Of a stretch of 64,000 nt of DNA, positions 52,046 through 60,816 are shown piece after piece; the stretch's first letter is position 1; each line of letters begins with the position of its first letter. Under the pieces are notes generated by a model. It had not been told where the DNA came from, did not search any database, and was given only the letters and a program-made list of their open reading frames with translations. A program made the translations under genes and the position numbers. The stretch covers positions 1,550,001-1,614,000 of the forward strand of contig NZ_AP019829.2 in NCBI RefSeq assembly GCF_007990545.2. The letters are read 5' to 3'. Source of the stretch: Leptotrichia wadei (lineage in GTDB: Bacteria; Fusobacteriota; Fusobacteriia; Fusobacteriales; Leptotrichiaceae).

Positions 52046-53848
52046 TCATTCGCTAAAAGGAATCAAAAAAGTAAAAACCGTTTGCACATCTGGTTCGCTT
52101 TCCGCCAAAATTTCAATATTATGCCGTATCGCAATTTCCTTTGCAATTGCAAGACCTAGCCCCATTCCATTCTTATTTTCTTCTGTATTTGACTTATGAT
52201 AACGATTAAAAATTTCTCCAATATTTTTAGGATCTATTCCTTTTCCGTAATCACAAATTTTAAGTTCGTATTTTTTATTTACTTTTCTTAAATAAATGTC
52301 AATTTTCTGGTTTTCACTTGAAAATTTTATTGCATTATCCAAGATAATTATTATCATTTGCCTAATTCTCTGATAATCTCCAGTAAAAAGATAATTTTCC
52401 ATTTTCTGGTTGACTTTATTTCCAAAAAAATTAATTTTTATATTCTTTTTGGTTGAAATCTGCTTCATGCTTCTAACCGCATCATTCACAATTTCAGATA
52501 AATCAATTATACTTTTATCAATGGAAAAATCCGTGTTCTGAAGTTTTGTCAAATCGATCAGATCATTGACTAGCCTTTGTAAATGAATACTATCTGATAA
52601 AATCTGCCTATTATATTCTTTTAACTGCTCAGGATCACTAATAATCCCATCACAAATGGCTTCCATCGAACCTCGAATCACAGTAATCGGTGTCCGCAGC
52701 TCATGAGAAATATTCGCAATAAAATTTTGTCTCATTTTTTCAAACCGCTCACTTTCCTTAGAACTTTTATCAAGCTGAACTGCCAATTTATCAATACTTT
52801 CTGCAAGTTCTCCAATTTCATCCCCTTGATCCACATCTGTTGTCACCTCATAATCTCCCTGTGCCAATTTAAGCGTAGCATTTCTAATCTTGTTAAGTGG
52901 CCTTGTAAAACTTATAGAAAGCCATATTGCACTAATACTTGCTATTGCAAGAGCTGCTAAAATACTAAAAATAAGCGTATAGATTCCGCTTTTCAAGGCA
53001 GATGACATATATTTTACTGGAGAATGAAGCAAAACTGCTCCTTCGATGATTTTACCATTTTTTATTGGAACTGCCACAGTAATTGAATTTTCATTTAAAT
53101 ATTCATTAAAATTTTCTGTTGTAGTTGTCTCTCCAGCGAGTGCCCTTTTTATAGTATTTTCAGCATTTGGCGGCAACTTTAAATAAGACAGCGACTGGTT
53201 TCTCTCACTTCTTCCTTGGACAATATTTCCTGTTTTCGCATCAACTATCCAAACTTCTCCCATCGCAAGATTTTCAATCATTCTCATACTTCTAAAAATT
53301 TTAACATTGTTATCTTTTTCATCTACAATTCTATGCCTATGAAAACGTCTTTCTTCAGGTGGAATATTATCTTTTTCATCTTCTATATTTCTATTATCTT
53401 CTCTTTTTCTCAATTTGTTTTCTAAAATTTTATGTCTTTCTTCAGGCTTTCTTTCATCTTCATCTTTTCGTATATCTTCAATAATATTATTTTCAAAAAT
53501 TTTTCCCTTTATATTTCCTACAATTTTAGCATTTTCTCTATGCGGAAATTTATTTCTATCTTCTTCAGAATTTCCAGTTCTTCTTTTTCCATCCGCACGC
53601 AAATCCCTATCTAGACTTTTTTCATTCCTATTTTTATTCTCAAACCATACTTTAGACAAAGTTTCTGAAATTTTACAAGCCCTTTCTTCTAAATCTTTTT
53701 TATGCATTGCAACTGTATTCTGAATATAGATATACCCAAAAATACTTCCAATTACAATTGAAAATAAAAAAAGTGATACTCCAAAATACGACAGCAACTT
53801 TATAGCTATTTTATTCCTAAATCTAATATTTTTCGCTTTTTTAATCAA
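52046..53848 (-). CDS. sensor histidine kinase with charged extracytoplasmic domain
   Basis: About 600 residues: first membrane helix (LLSYFGVSLFLFSIVIGSIF), an external sensor with a very charged stretch (many Arg, Glu, Asp, Lys and several His), second helix near residue 300, HAMP, then HisKA with His in FIANISHELRTPI, and a HATPase with N and G boxes (IILDNAIKF, GKGIDPKNIGE, GMGLGLAIAK). No response regulator gene is next to it. Start is uncertain: TTG at 53848 has AAGG upstream, and a TTG at 53875 is also in frame. It follows the tannase gene by a few bases, probably in one mRNA. Confidence 0.88.
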   Translation of the reverse strand: MIKKAKNIRFRNKIAIKLLSYFGVSLFLFSIVIGSIFGYIYIQNTVAMHKKDLEERACKISETLSKVWFENKNRNEKSLDRDLRADGKRRTGNSEEDRNKFPHRENAKIVGNIKGKIFENNIIEDIRKDEDERKPEERHKILENKLRKREDNRNIEDEKDNIPPEERRFHRHRIVDEKDNNVKIFRSMRMIENLAMGEVWIVDAKTGNIVQGRSERNQSLSYLKLPPNAENTIKRALAGETTTTENFNEYLNENSITVAVPIKNGKIIEGAVLLHSPVKYMSSALKSGIYTLIFSILAALAIASISAIWLSISFTRPLNKIRNATLKLAQGDYEVTTDVDQGDEIGELAESIDKLAVQLDKSSKESERFEKMRQNFIANISHELRTPITVIRGSMEAICDGIISDPEQLKEYNRQILSDSIHLQRLVNDLIDLTKLQNTDFSIDKSIIDLSEIVNDAVRSMKQISTKKNIKINFFGNKVNQKMENYLFTGDYQRIRQMIIIILDNAIKFSSENQKIDIYLRKVNKKYELKICDYGKGIDPKNIGEIFNRYHKSNTEENKNGMGLGLAIAKEIAIRHNIEILAESEPDVQTVFTFLIPFSE

Positions 53849-53855
53849 TTTCGCC

Positions 53856-55454
53856 TTACTTTCCTTCTGCCACAACTTTATCTATCCATCCAAACAATTC
53901 TGTCAAATCATAATCCCCCGAATGTGGTGTTGCCCAAGGTGATGCAAAATCAACTTTTTTCCCAAGATTTTCCAATTTTATGGCAAGTATTGCAGGTATT
54001 GCAAGTGAAGTATCTTTATCAATTGCACCGTGTCTTATTCTCCAATATTTCACTTTTGAACTTCCAATATAATTCATCGGATTCATCATTTTTATTATCT
54101 TTTTATCAGCAATCGTTCCATTTACTGTCGAATGTTCCAGCATATATTCTGTAAAATGCTTATTATTTGTAGTTTCATCTCCAAATTCATTATTTTCTCC
54201 AGTCGACAAATCCACATTATCAAAGGCTCCTGGCGTTTTCTGTCTACCCATATAAGCGATATATTTATTATAATCTAAATCTACAACTTTTCCATTTTTT
54301 ATTGTTAAAAAGTCAAATTCTGATAAATCAGTTCCTTTTTTTAAAGCCGCATTTGCAGAATCAATATAATACTTCTTAATCTGATTTTTAAAGCTTCCAT
54401 TTCCATCTTTATCCAACGTTAAAAGTTTACCGTTTTTGTCCTTCAATTTTAAACTATTCACATAATCAGGAAACATTTTTTTCAAATCATTTGAACGTAA
54501 AATTTCATTATCAGTCAACGTACCCTCAGTGTATTTTCTTTCCACATTGTAATCTAGCATTGAAATTTCTATCTTTTTATATGTTTTCACATCGTTAAAC
54601 ATCCACTCGTAAGCCGTATTTGCATTTTCTAAATTAGTTATTGGACAATAAGCTGAAACTGCGTAAATATCATCTCTGGCCTTCAATGCTCCAATTTTCT
54701 TCAAATAAGGCTCGTAATCCTTGCTATTTCCAGTTGCACCTAACAGAGCTGAAACCGCTCCTCCAGCACTTGTCCCATTAGAAATAATTCTGTCAGCTCT
54801 ACCAGGCATTTTATTATCATTATAACGCAAATATCTGACAGCTGCTTTCAAATCTACAATTACAGCAGGTGCTTTTCCTGTATATTTCCCATCCTTTTCC
54901 AAAGTTCTACCTCTAGCTCCAGGACTTGCCACAACATATCCATTTGGCAATGCGACTAATGAAGCATCAGGTTTTTCATCTCTTCCATTTCCAGGCACTC
55001 CAGCCGCTCCAGGCATATATCCTCCAACTGTATTTGGAAAAAATATTGGTGCGCTTTTTGCATTGTATTTTCCAACTGATTTATTTTTAAAATATTCTTC
55101 TGGAATATAGATATTTATAGTTTGATAAGCAATGTCAACTGGTTTTGCTACATAAACTATATTTTCATAGGCACGATAAGTAATGGTTTTTCCATTAACA
55201 GTTGCTGTTTTTATCGTATAATTTTTATTTGCATCAAAATTTAAATTGTAACCATTTTCTGTTTTATTCGTTATCATATCTTCGGTTATTGCTTTTTTAT
55301 TCATAGGTGCTCCCATTTTTGGCTTTTTATCTTCATTCTTATTTACTTCAGCATTTTTCTGATATTTACTGGAATCTGCTAACCCTCTTTCATTGTCCGT
55401 AGCCATTGAAAAAGCTGAAATTAATAAACTCATTACAATCAATTTTTTATTCAT
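53856..55454 (-). CDS. subtype-B tannase-like secreted esterase
   Basis: A 532-residue protein with a signal peptide (MNKKLIVMSLLISAFSMA) and an alpha/beta-hydrolase fold. The nucleophile is Ser229 in NGTSAGGAVSALLGA, the same motif as bacterial subtype-B tannases. A likely acid residue lies in RHGAIDKDTS, and the histidine is in TPHSGDYDL near the end. Subtype-B tannases, known also in Fusobacterium, split gallate esters. The actual substrate may be another acylated compound. GGAG precedes the ATG. A histidine kinase gene follows directly. Confidence 0.82.
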   Translation of the reverse strand: MNKKLIVMSLLISAFSMATDNERGLADSSKYQKNAEVNKNEDKKPKMGAPMNKKAITEDMITNKTENGYNLNFDANKNYTIKTATVNGKTITYRAYENIVYVAKPVDIAYQTINIYIPEEYFKNKSVGKYNAKSAPIFFPNTVGGYMPGAAGVPGNGRDEKPDASLVALPNGYVVASPGARGRTLEKDGKYTGKAPAVIVDLKAAVRYLRYNDNKMPGRADRIISNGTSAGGAVSALLGATGNSKDYEPYLKKIGALKARDDIYAVSAYCPITNLENANTAYEWMFNDVKTYKKIEISMLDYNVERKYTEGTLTDNEILRSNDLKKMFPDYVNSLKLKDKNGKLLTLDKDGNGSFKNQIKKYYIDSANAALKKGTDLSEFDFLTIKNGKVVDLDYNKYIAYMGRQKTPGAFDNVDLSTGENNEFGDETTNNKHFTEYMLEHSTVNGTIADKKIIKMMNPMNYIGSSKVKYWRIRHGAIDKDTSLAIPAILAIKLENLGKKVDFASPWATPHSGDYDLTELFGWIDKVVAEGK

Positions 55455-55516
55455 AGTTGATCTCCTTTTATTTTTATGAAATAGATATGTTCGATAACCT
55501 AAGTTTTTTATCTCTA

Positions 55517-55536
55517 CAAGGAGTTAAGACCCCTTG
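55517..55536. repeat. short palindrome, AAGGGG family, copy 4
   Basis: CAAGGAG-TTAAGA-CCCCTTG, a 7-bp stem with one mismatch, upstream of the tannase gene. Confidence 0.35.
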
Positions 55537-55664
55537 CTTCAGGATATTTATTTTATTAAATTCTGAGTTTATATAATTATCGAACAGGTTTAATATTAAC
55601 AAAATCCTCTGAATCTATCACGATTGAAGTCGTAAATATTCTGATATAATTAATAAAAATTAGT

Positions 55665-55703
55665 ATAAAAAAAAGGACATAAGCAACAAAACCTATGCCT
55701 TTT
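55665..55703 (-). terminator. terminator of the alpha ribosomal operon
   Basis: On the minus strand AAAAGGCATA pairs with TATGTCCTTTT (one bulge) around a 12-nt loop and runs into eight T. It begins about 16 bp after the rplQ stop. Confidence 0.8.
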
Positions 55704-55718
55704 AGTTATTTATAAATA

Positions 55719-56093
55719 CTATACTAATTCAATAATTGCCAATTCAGCTGAATCTCCACGTCTTACAGCAGTTTTAATGATTCTTGTATATCCGCCATTT
55801 CTTTCTGTATATTTAGGTGCAATTTCATTAAAGATTTTAGCAACTGCTTCTTCATTTCTTAAAAATGCAAAAGCCTGTCTTCTTAAATGTATTCTTCTTG
55901 CTGTATCAGTTGAATTATTGTATTTTTTCCCTAAAGTAATTGCTTTTTCAGCAAATTTTCTTAATTCTTTAGCACGAGTTACAGTTGTTTCGATTTGCTC
56001 ATGTTTCACTAAAGAAATTGTCATATTTTTAAGCATAGCTAATCTATGGTCTGTTCTTCTACCTAATTTTCTGTATGATTTATTATGATTCAT
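55719..56093 (-). CDS. rplQ: 50S ribosomal protein L17
   Basis: A 124-residue protein with the L17 N-terminus [20 protein letters not shown] and central [20 protein letters not shown]. It is part of the large subunit near the exit tunnel. It is the last gene of infA-rpmJ-rpsM-rpsK-rpsD-rpoA-rplQ. GAGGAGGG precedes the ATG. Confidence 0.97.
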   Translation of the reverse strand: MNHNKSYRKLGRRTDHRLAMLKNMTISLVKHEQIETTVTRAKELRKFAEKAITLGKKYNNSTDTARRIHLRRQAFAFLRNEEAVAKIFNEIAPKYTERNGGYTRIIKTAVRRGDSAELAIIELV

Positions 56094-56146
56094 TTTCCCT
56101 CCTCGTTTAAGATTTTATTCTATATTCTAGTTTAATTTTTTTATGA

Positions 56147-57121
56147 TTACTCTTCACTGCCTACATTATCGCCTAAATCGTAACCAAGTTCTTTCATTTT
56201 ATCGATAATTTCATTTAGTGATTTTTTCCCTAAATTCTTAATTTTCAATAATTCATTATAAGTCATTGAAGTTAAGTCTGAAATTGTATTTACTCCTGCC
56301 TTCTTCAAGCAGTTATATGAACGTACTGTAAAGTCAAGTTCTTCAATTTTCATATCTTCAATGTTATTTTCGTTTTCTTCTTCAGTTTCTGTCAATTCTT
56401 CTTCACTATCTCTGTATTTACTCATACTGTTCCCAATATTTGTAAATGGTTCCAAATGCCAAGTTAGTAATTCTACCGCATAAGACAAGGCATCTTTAAT
56501 TTCGATACTTCCATCTGTTGCAATTTCCAAAATTAACTTGTCATAATTTGTAACACGTCCAACCATAGTATCTTCAACACTATAATTTACTCTTTTGATA
56601 GGCGTATAAATCGCATCAACTGCTAAATATCCTATTGGCCATCCATCAGTATTAATTTCATCAGAAATTACAAATCCTTCCCCTGAATCCACAAGAAATT
56701 CAATATCAACTTGTCTGTCAGTCGTAACTGTCATAATGACTTGTTCTGGATTTATAACTTTTAGTCCTGGTTCTACGTGAATATCTGCTGCTGTAATTAC
56801 AGCTGGTCCTTTTACTGAAAGTGTCATTTTCTTTTCACCAGGTTCATCAGCTTCAACTACTATTTCTTTAATATTCAAAATAATATCTGTAACTGCTTCT
56901 TTTACACCTTCAATTGTAGAAAATTCATTTAATACACCTTCAATTTTGATTCCCTTTATTGCAGTTCCTGGAATTGATGATAATAATATTCTTCTAAGTG
57001 AATTTCCAATAGTATTCCCATACCCTCTATATAAAGGCTCTAATGTATATTTTGCTGTATAATTATCTTCTTTTTCTTCAGTCAATCTTACATTTTTAGC
57101 TATTTTTTCAATATTTAACAA
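56147..57121 (-). CDS. rpoA: RNA polymerase alpha subunit
   Basis: A 324-residue alpha subunit. The N-terminal dimerisation domain has EPLYRGYGNTIGNSLRRILL and SSIPGTAIKGIKIEG. An acidic linker (ELTETEEENENNIED) leads to the C-terminal domain with DFTVRSYNCLKKAGVNTISD and LKIKNLGKKSLNEI, which contacts activators and UP elements. Confidence 0.97.
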   Translation of the reverse strand: MLNIEKIAKNVRLTEEKEDNYTAKYTLEPLYRGYGNTIGNSLRRILLSSIPGTAIKGIKIEGVLNEFSTIEGVKEAVTDIILNIKEIVVEADEPGEKKMTLSVKGPAVITAADIHVEPGLKVINPEQVIMTVTTDRQVDIEFLVDSGEGFVISDEINTDGWPIGYLAVDAIYTPIKRVNYSVEDTMVGRVTNYDKLILEIATDGSIEIKDALSYAVELLTWHLEPFTNIGNSMSKYRDSEEELTETEEENENNIEDMKIEELDFTVRSYNCLKKAGVNTISDLTSMTYNELLKIKNLGKKSLNEIIDKMKELGYDLGDNVGSEE

Positions 57122-57151
57122 GCTAATTCATCTCCTCTGATTAAAATATTA

Positions 57152-57739
57152 TTATCTAGAGTAGAACTCGATAATCATCGCTTCGTCAACCTCAAAGTCA
57201 ACTGCGTCTCTTCCTGGATTTTCAAGTACTTGAGCTTTTAAAGTGTTTTCTTCAAGTGACAACCACCCTGGAATTGCTTTTTGCCCGACAGATTCTTTAA
57301 TTAAAGCTAATTCTTTAGAATCTTCCTTAACTGTAATTACATCACCTTGTTTTACTCTATATGATGCAATGTTTACTCTTTTTCCATTTATTAAAATATG
57401 TCCATGACTTACGATTTGTCTTGCTTGTCTTCTAGTAGCTCCAAATCCTAATCTGTAAATTACGTTATCTAATCTTCTTTCAAGATATTGAAGTAAAAGT
57501 TCCCCTGTTACTCCTTCTTTTCTTGTTGCTTCTTCATATAGTTTATAGAATTGTTTTTCCATTACTCCATAAACAAATTTTACTTTTTGTTTTTCTCTTT
57601 GTTGTGTTCCATATTCAGTTAATTTTCTATTTGCGTTTGGTCTAATATTTCTGTTTGATTTTTTGTTTACCCCTAAAACAATAGGATCTAAACCAAGATT
57701 TCTACATCTTTTTAACACAGGCTGTCTATCTCTTGCCAT
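57152..57739 (-). CDS. rpsD: 30S ribosomal protein S4
   Basis: A 195-residue protein with a C-terminal S4 RNA-binding domain (LERRLDNVIYRLGFGATRRQ; QIVSHGHILINGKRVNIASY). The N-terminal part lacks the zinc cysteines except C12, so it is the C-minus form. S4 nucleates 30S assembly and in many bacteria controls its own operon. It lies between rpsK and rpoA. Confidence 0.97.
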   Translation of the reverse strand: MARDRQPVLKRCRNLGLDPIVLGVNKKSNRNIRPNANRKLTEYGTQQREKQKVKFVYGVMEKQFYKLYEEATRKEGVTGELLLQYLERRLDNVIYRLGFGATRRQARQIVSHGHILINGKRVNIASYRVKQGDVITVKEDSKELALIKESVGQKAIPGWLSLEENTLKAQVLENPGRDAVDFEVDEAMIIEFYSR

Positions 57740-57767
57740 TTATCTTTTTCCTCCTTAGTTTATAAAA

Positions 57768-58157
57768 TTACGGTCTTCTCTTTTTAGGTGGTCTTGCACC
57801 ATTATGAGGTACTGGAGTTATGTCAACTATTCTTGTTACTTCTAATCCAGTAGCCTGTATTGATCTTATAGAAGCTTCTCTTCCAGATCCAGGTCCTTTT
57901 ATTTTGATTTCGATTTGTTTCATACCATTTTCGATTGCAACTTGAGCTGCTTGTTCAGCTGCTATTTGAGCTGCGAATGGAGTTCCTTTTTTAGTTCCTT
58001 TGAACCCTGAAGTTCCTCCTGATTTCCAGATTACTACTTTACCTTCTGAATCTGTTATAGTAACAACAGTATTGTTAAAAGTAGAATGTATATATGCGAT
58101 TCCATTAGGAATATTTTTTAATTTTTTCTTTTTTGAAGTTGCTGGTCTTTTTGCCAC
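57768..58157 (-). CDS. rpsK: 30S ribosomal protein S11
   Basis: A 129-residue protein with the S11 core [20 protein letters not shown] and the C-terminal [21 protein letters not shown]11 is in the 30S platform. AAAGGAGG precedes the ATG. Confidence 0.97.
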   Translation of the reverse strand: MAKRPATSKKKKLKNIPNGIAYIHSTFNNTVVTITDSEGKVVIWKSGGTSGFKGTKKGTPFAAQIAAEQAAQVAIENGMKQIEIKIKGPGSGREASIRSIQATGLEVTRIVDITPVPHNGARPPKKRRP

Positions 58158-58189
58158 TTACGGTTTCCTCCTTTAACTTATATAGTCTA

Positions 58190-58555
58190 TTATTTTTTCT
58201 TAGCGATTGCCATTCTAACTGGCCCTTTTCTGGTTCTTGCATTTGTTTTAGTTTTTTGTCCTCTTACAGGCAATCCATTTCTATGTCTTAATCCTCTGTA
58301 ACTCTTGATGTCAAGCAGACGTTTGATGTTAAGTCTGATTTCTTTTCTTAACTCTCCTTCAATTTTGTACTCTTCTACAGCAGCTCTTAATTGTGCTACT
58401 TGTTCTTCTGTTAAATCTTTTACTTTAGTATCCTTGTCGATACCAGTTACTCCTAAAATTTTGTTTGAAGTACTTCTACCGATTCCAAAAATATAAGTTA
58501 ATGAAATTTCTACTCTTTTATTTCTTGGAATATCTACTCCTGCTATTCTAGCCAA
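58190..58555 (-). CDS. rpsM: 30S ribosomal protein S13
   Basis: A 121-residue protein starting [20 protein letters not shown] and ending with the Arg/Lys-rich tail [18 protein letters not shown]13 contacts the P-site tRNA and bridges the subunits. GAGGAGG precedes the ATG. The 213-bp gap upstream to rpmJ is unusually long for this operon. Confidence 0.97.
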   Translation of the reverse strand: MARIAGVDIPRNKRVEISLTYIFGIGRSTSNKILGVTGIDKDTKVKDLTEEQVAQLRAAVEEYKIEGELRKEIRLNIKRLLDIKSYRGLRHRNGLPVRGQKTKTNARTRKGPVRMAIAKKK

Positions 58556-58593
58556 ATTGTTTCCTCCTCGTTATTTGATATTTTTAATCTTCT

Positions 58594-58674
58594 TCAATAT
58601 GCCCTCACATACATAATATAAGGAATAAGCTCTACAGCCAAACATACCTTTACAATCTTTATTTCAATATCCAT
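58594..58674 (-). other. 26-codon ORF in the rpmJ-rpsM gap
   Basis: ATG at 58674 to TGA at 58594 encodes 26 residues (MDIEIKIVKVCLAVELIPYI and six more). AAAGG lies about 16 nt upstream, too far for a good site. The gap may instead fold as an S4- or S13-responsive leader, as in the E. coli alpha operon. No T run or strong hairpin was found. Confidence 0.25.
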
Positions 58675-58768
58675 AGTAATCTTATATTTCCTTTAATCTA
58701 TATATATTTTAATAAAAATCTTTTTCAGGTTTATTAATCTGTTTTTTAAAATAAAAAATATTTTAAAA

Positions 58769-58882
58769 CTATCCTTGTATTTGTTTATGTTTAGGGTTTT
58801 CGCATATTACTCTTACTTTTCCGTGACGTTTAACGATTTTACATTTGTCACAAATAGGTTTTACTGAAGCTTTTACTTTCAC
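58769..58882 (-). CDS. rpmJ: 50S ribosomal protein L36
   Basis: A 37-residue protein from a GTG at 58882, with GGAGGG upstream. It reads [20 protein letters not shown] and continues to [11 protein letters not shown], with the zinc ligands Cys11, Cys14, Cys27 and His32. It is the zinc-binding (C+) form of L36. It lies 21 bp after infA. Confidence 0.95.
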   Translation of the reverse strand: MKVKASVKPICDKCKIVKRHGKVRVICENPKHKQIQG

Positions 58883-58903
58883 TAAAAACCCTCCTTCCAA
58901 CTA

Positions 58904-59122
58904 TTATTTTTTTCTATATACAATTCTACCTCTTGACAAATCATACGGAGAAACTTCCACTGTAACTTTATCTCCTGGTAAAATTTTTATATAGTTCATT
59001 CTCATTTTTCCTGAGATATGCCCTAAAACTTCGTGTCCATTTTCAAGCCTTACTTGAAACATCGCATTAGGCAATGCCTCGATTATTTCACCTTCCAGCT
59101 CAAGAACATCCTGTTTTGCCAT
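58904..59122 (-). CDS. infA: translation initiation factor IF-1
   Basis: A 72-residue OB-fold protein: [20 protein letters not shown] and [22 protein letters not shown]-1 occupies the A site during initiation. GAGGTG precedes the ATG. It starts the alpha operon here; secY, adk and map are not upstream as in many bacteria. Confidence 0.97.
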   Translation of the reverse strand: MAKQDVLELEGEIIEALPNAMFQVRLENGHEVLGHISGKMRMNYIKILPGDKVTVEVSPYDLSRGRIVYRKK

Positions 59123-59146
59123 AAATAATCACCTCGGATCCTTTTT

Positions 59147-59175
59147 ATTATAACAAAAAAATAAATAAATGTCCA
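59147..59175 (-). promoter_or_regulatory. alpha operon promoter P2
   Basis: The minus strand has TGGACA (59170-59175), 17 bp, TATAAT (59147-59152) with an upstream TG (extended -10). The start would be about 20 bp before the infA ATG, leaving a short leader with GAGGTG. Confidence 0.7.
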
Positions 59176-59241
59176 GTTTTTTTCAATATTTAATTTTTAT
59201 AAAATCTCAAAAAACAATTTACATTTTTTATTTACTCTATC

Positions 59242-59270
59242 ATAATACAGTATTTATCACATTTTGTCAA
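59242..59270 (-). promoter_or_regulatory. alpha operon promoter P1
   Basis: The minus strand has a perfect TTGACA (59265-59270), 17 bp, TATTAT (59242-59247). Tandem promoters P1 and P2 suit the high expression of ribosomal genes. Confidence 0.75.
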
Positions 59271-59295
59271 TTATTTTTATTTTACAGCAAATCTT

Positions 59296-59946
59296 TTATT
59301 TTTTAACACTTCTAAAAATCCTGTACCCAGCATCAATTTCCAGCGTTTCACAATTCCCAAAAATCTCCTCCAGTTTTTTCTGTGTACTTTTTGCCCCATG
59401 TTTCGTCTGAATCACACAATAAAATTCCCCATTTTCATTCAAATGTAAAAAACTCTTTTCATAAATCTGAAAAATAGTCTGCTTTCCAGCTCGAATAGGC
59501 GGATTGGACAAAATCACATCAAACTTTTCAAAAATATTATCAAATACAAAAGATTTTATCACTCTAAAGTCACCATTTTTAAAATCGCCATTTTCAGAAT
59601 TATTATTTTTTACAACTCCATTTTTAAAAAGATTTTCCCTCGTAAGCTCCAAAGCCCGCTGGTTCACATCTGATGAAACAGTTCTCGAATTTTTAAAAAA
59701 AGATTTTACAACAACCGATACAACTCCATATCCACAGCCAATATCCAGCACATCAAATTTTTGATTTTTTTTATTTGAATTTTCCCGTAAAAACACCTTC
59801 AACATAACATCTGTCCCAAAATCCACCTTTGCCTTTGAAAATATCCCATTATCTGTTATAAATTCAAAATTTCTATTTTCTATCTCGTATCTTATTATTT
59901 TTCTGTCTGATTTCACTTCCTGCTTTTCTGAAAAATAATGACTCAT
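59296..59946 (-). CDS. rsmC: class I methyltransferase, RsmC/YbxB-like
   Basis: A 216-residue SAM-dependent methylase: motif I VLDIGCGYGVVS (about residues 66-77), acidic motif II VNQRALEL, and catalytic motif IV SNPPIRAGK (NPPI). It fits the small RsmC-like group that methylates G1207 of 16S rRNA on N2, or the YbxB type of Firmicutes. It lacks the N-terminal pseudo-domain of E. coli RsmC. It is monocistronic. The repeated GDFKNGDFR, KNGVVKNNNSENGDFKNG region is an Asn/Gly-rich insert. Confidence 0.85.
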   Translation of the reverse strand: MSHYFSEKQEVKSDRKIIRYEIENRNFEFITDNGIFSKAKVDFGTDVMLKVFLRENSNKKNQKFDVLDIGCGYGVVSVVVKSFFKNSRTVSSDVNQRALELTRENLFKNGVVKNNNSENGDFKNGDFRVIKSFVFDNIFEKFDVILSNPPIRAGKQTIFQIYEKSFLHLNENGEFYCVIQTKHGAKSTQKKLEEIFGNCETLEIDAGYRIFRSVKK

Positions 59947-60146
59947 TCTATTTCACCTCTTAAATTTTTGTTTTCTATAATTTTTTAATTTCATACCATT
60001 ATACCATATTTTACCGCTCATACCACATATTTATTTTTTTGCACATACAAAATTCCTTGCATTTTATCCAATTTTTTTATATAATATTTTTGACACAAAA
60101 TAATTTTGTGCCCTAATAAAAATAAATTTTTATGGAGGTCTTTAAA

Positions 60147-60371
60147 ATGATTAAAAAACTTATTGAAATAGAAGGACTGCATTGTGAAAACTGTGCAAAA
60201 AAAGTGAAAAATGCTTTATTCGGACTGCCAGAAGTGGAAGATGTGGAAGTAAATCTTTCTGATAAAAATGCAAAAGTTACTTTAAATGAAGAAGTTGACG
60301 ATTTACTGATAGCAGATGTGGTAAATGCGGCTGGACATTATAAAGTGAAGGATGTTACAGAAATTTCTTGA
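60147..60371 (+). CDS. HMA-domain metal-binding protein, CopZ-like
   Basis: A 74-residue heavy-metal-associated domain with the metal motif GLHCENCAKKVKNAL (Cys-x-x-Cys) near the N-terminus and a ferredoxin-like beta-alpha-beta-beta-alpha-beta pattern. It likely hands copper(I) to an ATPase or regulator. The ATG at 60147 follows GGAGGT; an ATG at 60132 overlaps that site and is less likely. No copper ATPase gene is adjacent. Confidence 0.88.
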   Translation: MIKKLIEIEGLHCENCAKKVKNALFGLPEVEDVEVNLSDKNAKVTLNEEVDDLLIADVVNAAGHYKVKDVTEIS

Positions 60372-60425
60372 TTTTTTTATTAACTATTTATTTATAAAAA
60401 ATTAAAAAAATTATTTTGAATTGAG

Positions 60426-60454
60426 TTGTTTTTTTTATTATAAAATGTTATAAT
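60426..60454 (+). promoter_or_regulatory. promoter of a small RNA
   Basis: TTGTTT (60426-60431), 17 bp, TATAAT (60449-60454) with TG one base upstream (extended -10). Predicted start about 60461. Confidence 0.6.
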
Positions 60455-60460
60455 AAGAAT

Positions 60461-60536
60461 GTAAAAGAATAAAAATTCTCGTTGTAGTGTTACAAATCAA
60501 AAGAGAGCTAACCCCCAAAGTAAGCTCTCTTTTTTA
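60461..60536 (+). ncRNA. predicted small RNA, antisense to a 40-codon ORF
   Basis: A promoter and a strong terminator bound a segment of about 76 nt without a start codon with a ribosome site. It is antisense to the last third and 3' region of the minus-strand 40-codon ORF at 60497-60619. This convergent arrangement is like type I toxin-antitoxin loci. Ends are predictions. Confidence 0.5.
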
Positions 60537-60619
60537 GTTATTTCCAAAATTCTTGAATTAAAATTATTACTATTTGTAATAAAATTACAACTAAGATTTT
60601 TTATCAATAACACTCTCAT
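60497..60619 (-). CDS. 40-residue small protein, possible type I toxin
   Basis: An ATG at 60619 follows AAAGGAGGTAATACTATA, a very strong ribosome site, and its own extended -10 promoter. The peptide begins MRVLLIKNLSCNFITNS and ends ESLLWGLALF. It is not a clear membrane helix, unlike most type I toxins, so the toxin role is doubtful. The 3' end overlaps a convergent small RNA. No family recognised. Confidence 0.4.
   Translation of the reverse strand: MRVLLIKNLSCNFITNSNNFNSRILEITKKESLLWGLALF
60500..60536 (+). terminator. terminator of the small RNA
   Basis: AAGAGAGCT pairs with AGCTCTCTT around a 13-nt loop containing CCCCC, followed by TTTTT on the plus strand. The minus strand has a shorter T stretch, so it may work both ways. 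Confidence 0.8.
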
Positions 60620-60653
60620 TATAGTATTACCTCCTTTCTCAAGAATTGCTAAA

Positions 60654-60682
60654 ATTATAACATTTTTTATTATATTTGTATA
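60654..60682 (-). promoter_or_regulatory. promoter of the 40-codon ORF
   Basis: The minus strand has TATACA (60677-60682), 17 bp, TATAAT (60654-60659) with TGT directly upstream, an extended -10. The predicted start is about 28 bp before the ATG. Confidence 0.6.
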
Positions 60683-60722
60683 TCATTTTTTTATTTTTTT
60701 AATGAATATAAAATTTTTTTAC

Positions 60723-60769
60723 AAAAAAAAGACGATATTGAACAATTTTACTGCTCTTTATCATCTCTT
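60723..60769 (-). terminator. terminator of the 43-residue protein gene
   Basis: On the minus strand GATGATA pairs with TATCGTC (one G-U), extended by A-T pairs, and runs into eight T. Confidence 0.65.
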
Positions 60770-60816
60770 CTAAAAATAACTCTTTATTATAAATACCTTA
60801 ATTGTAATACATATTT

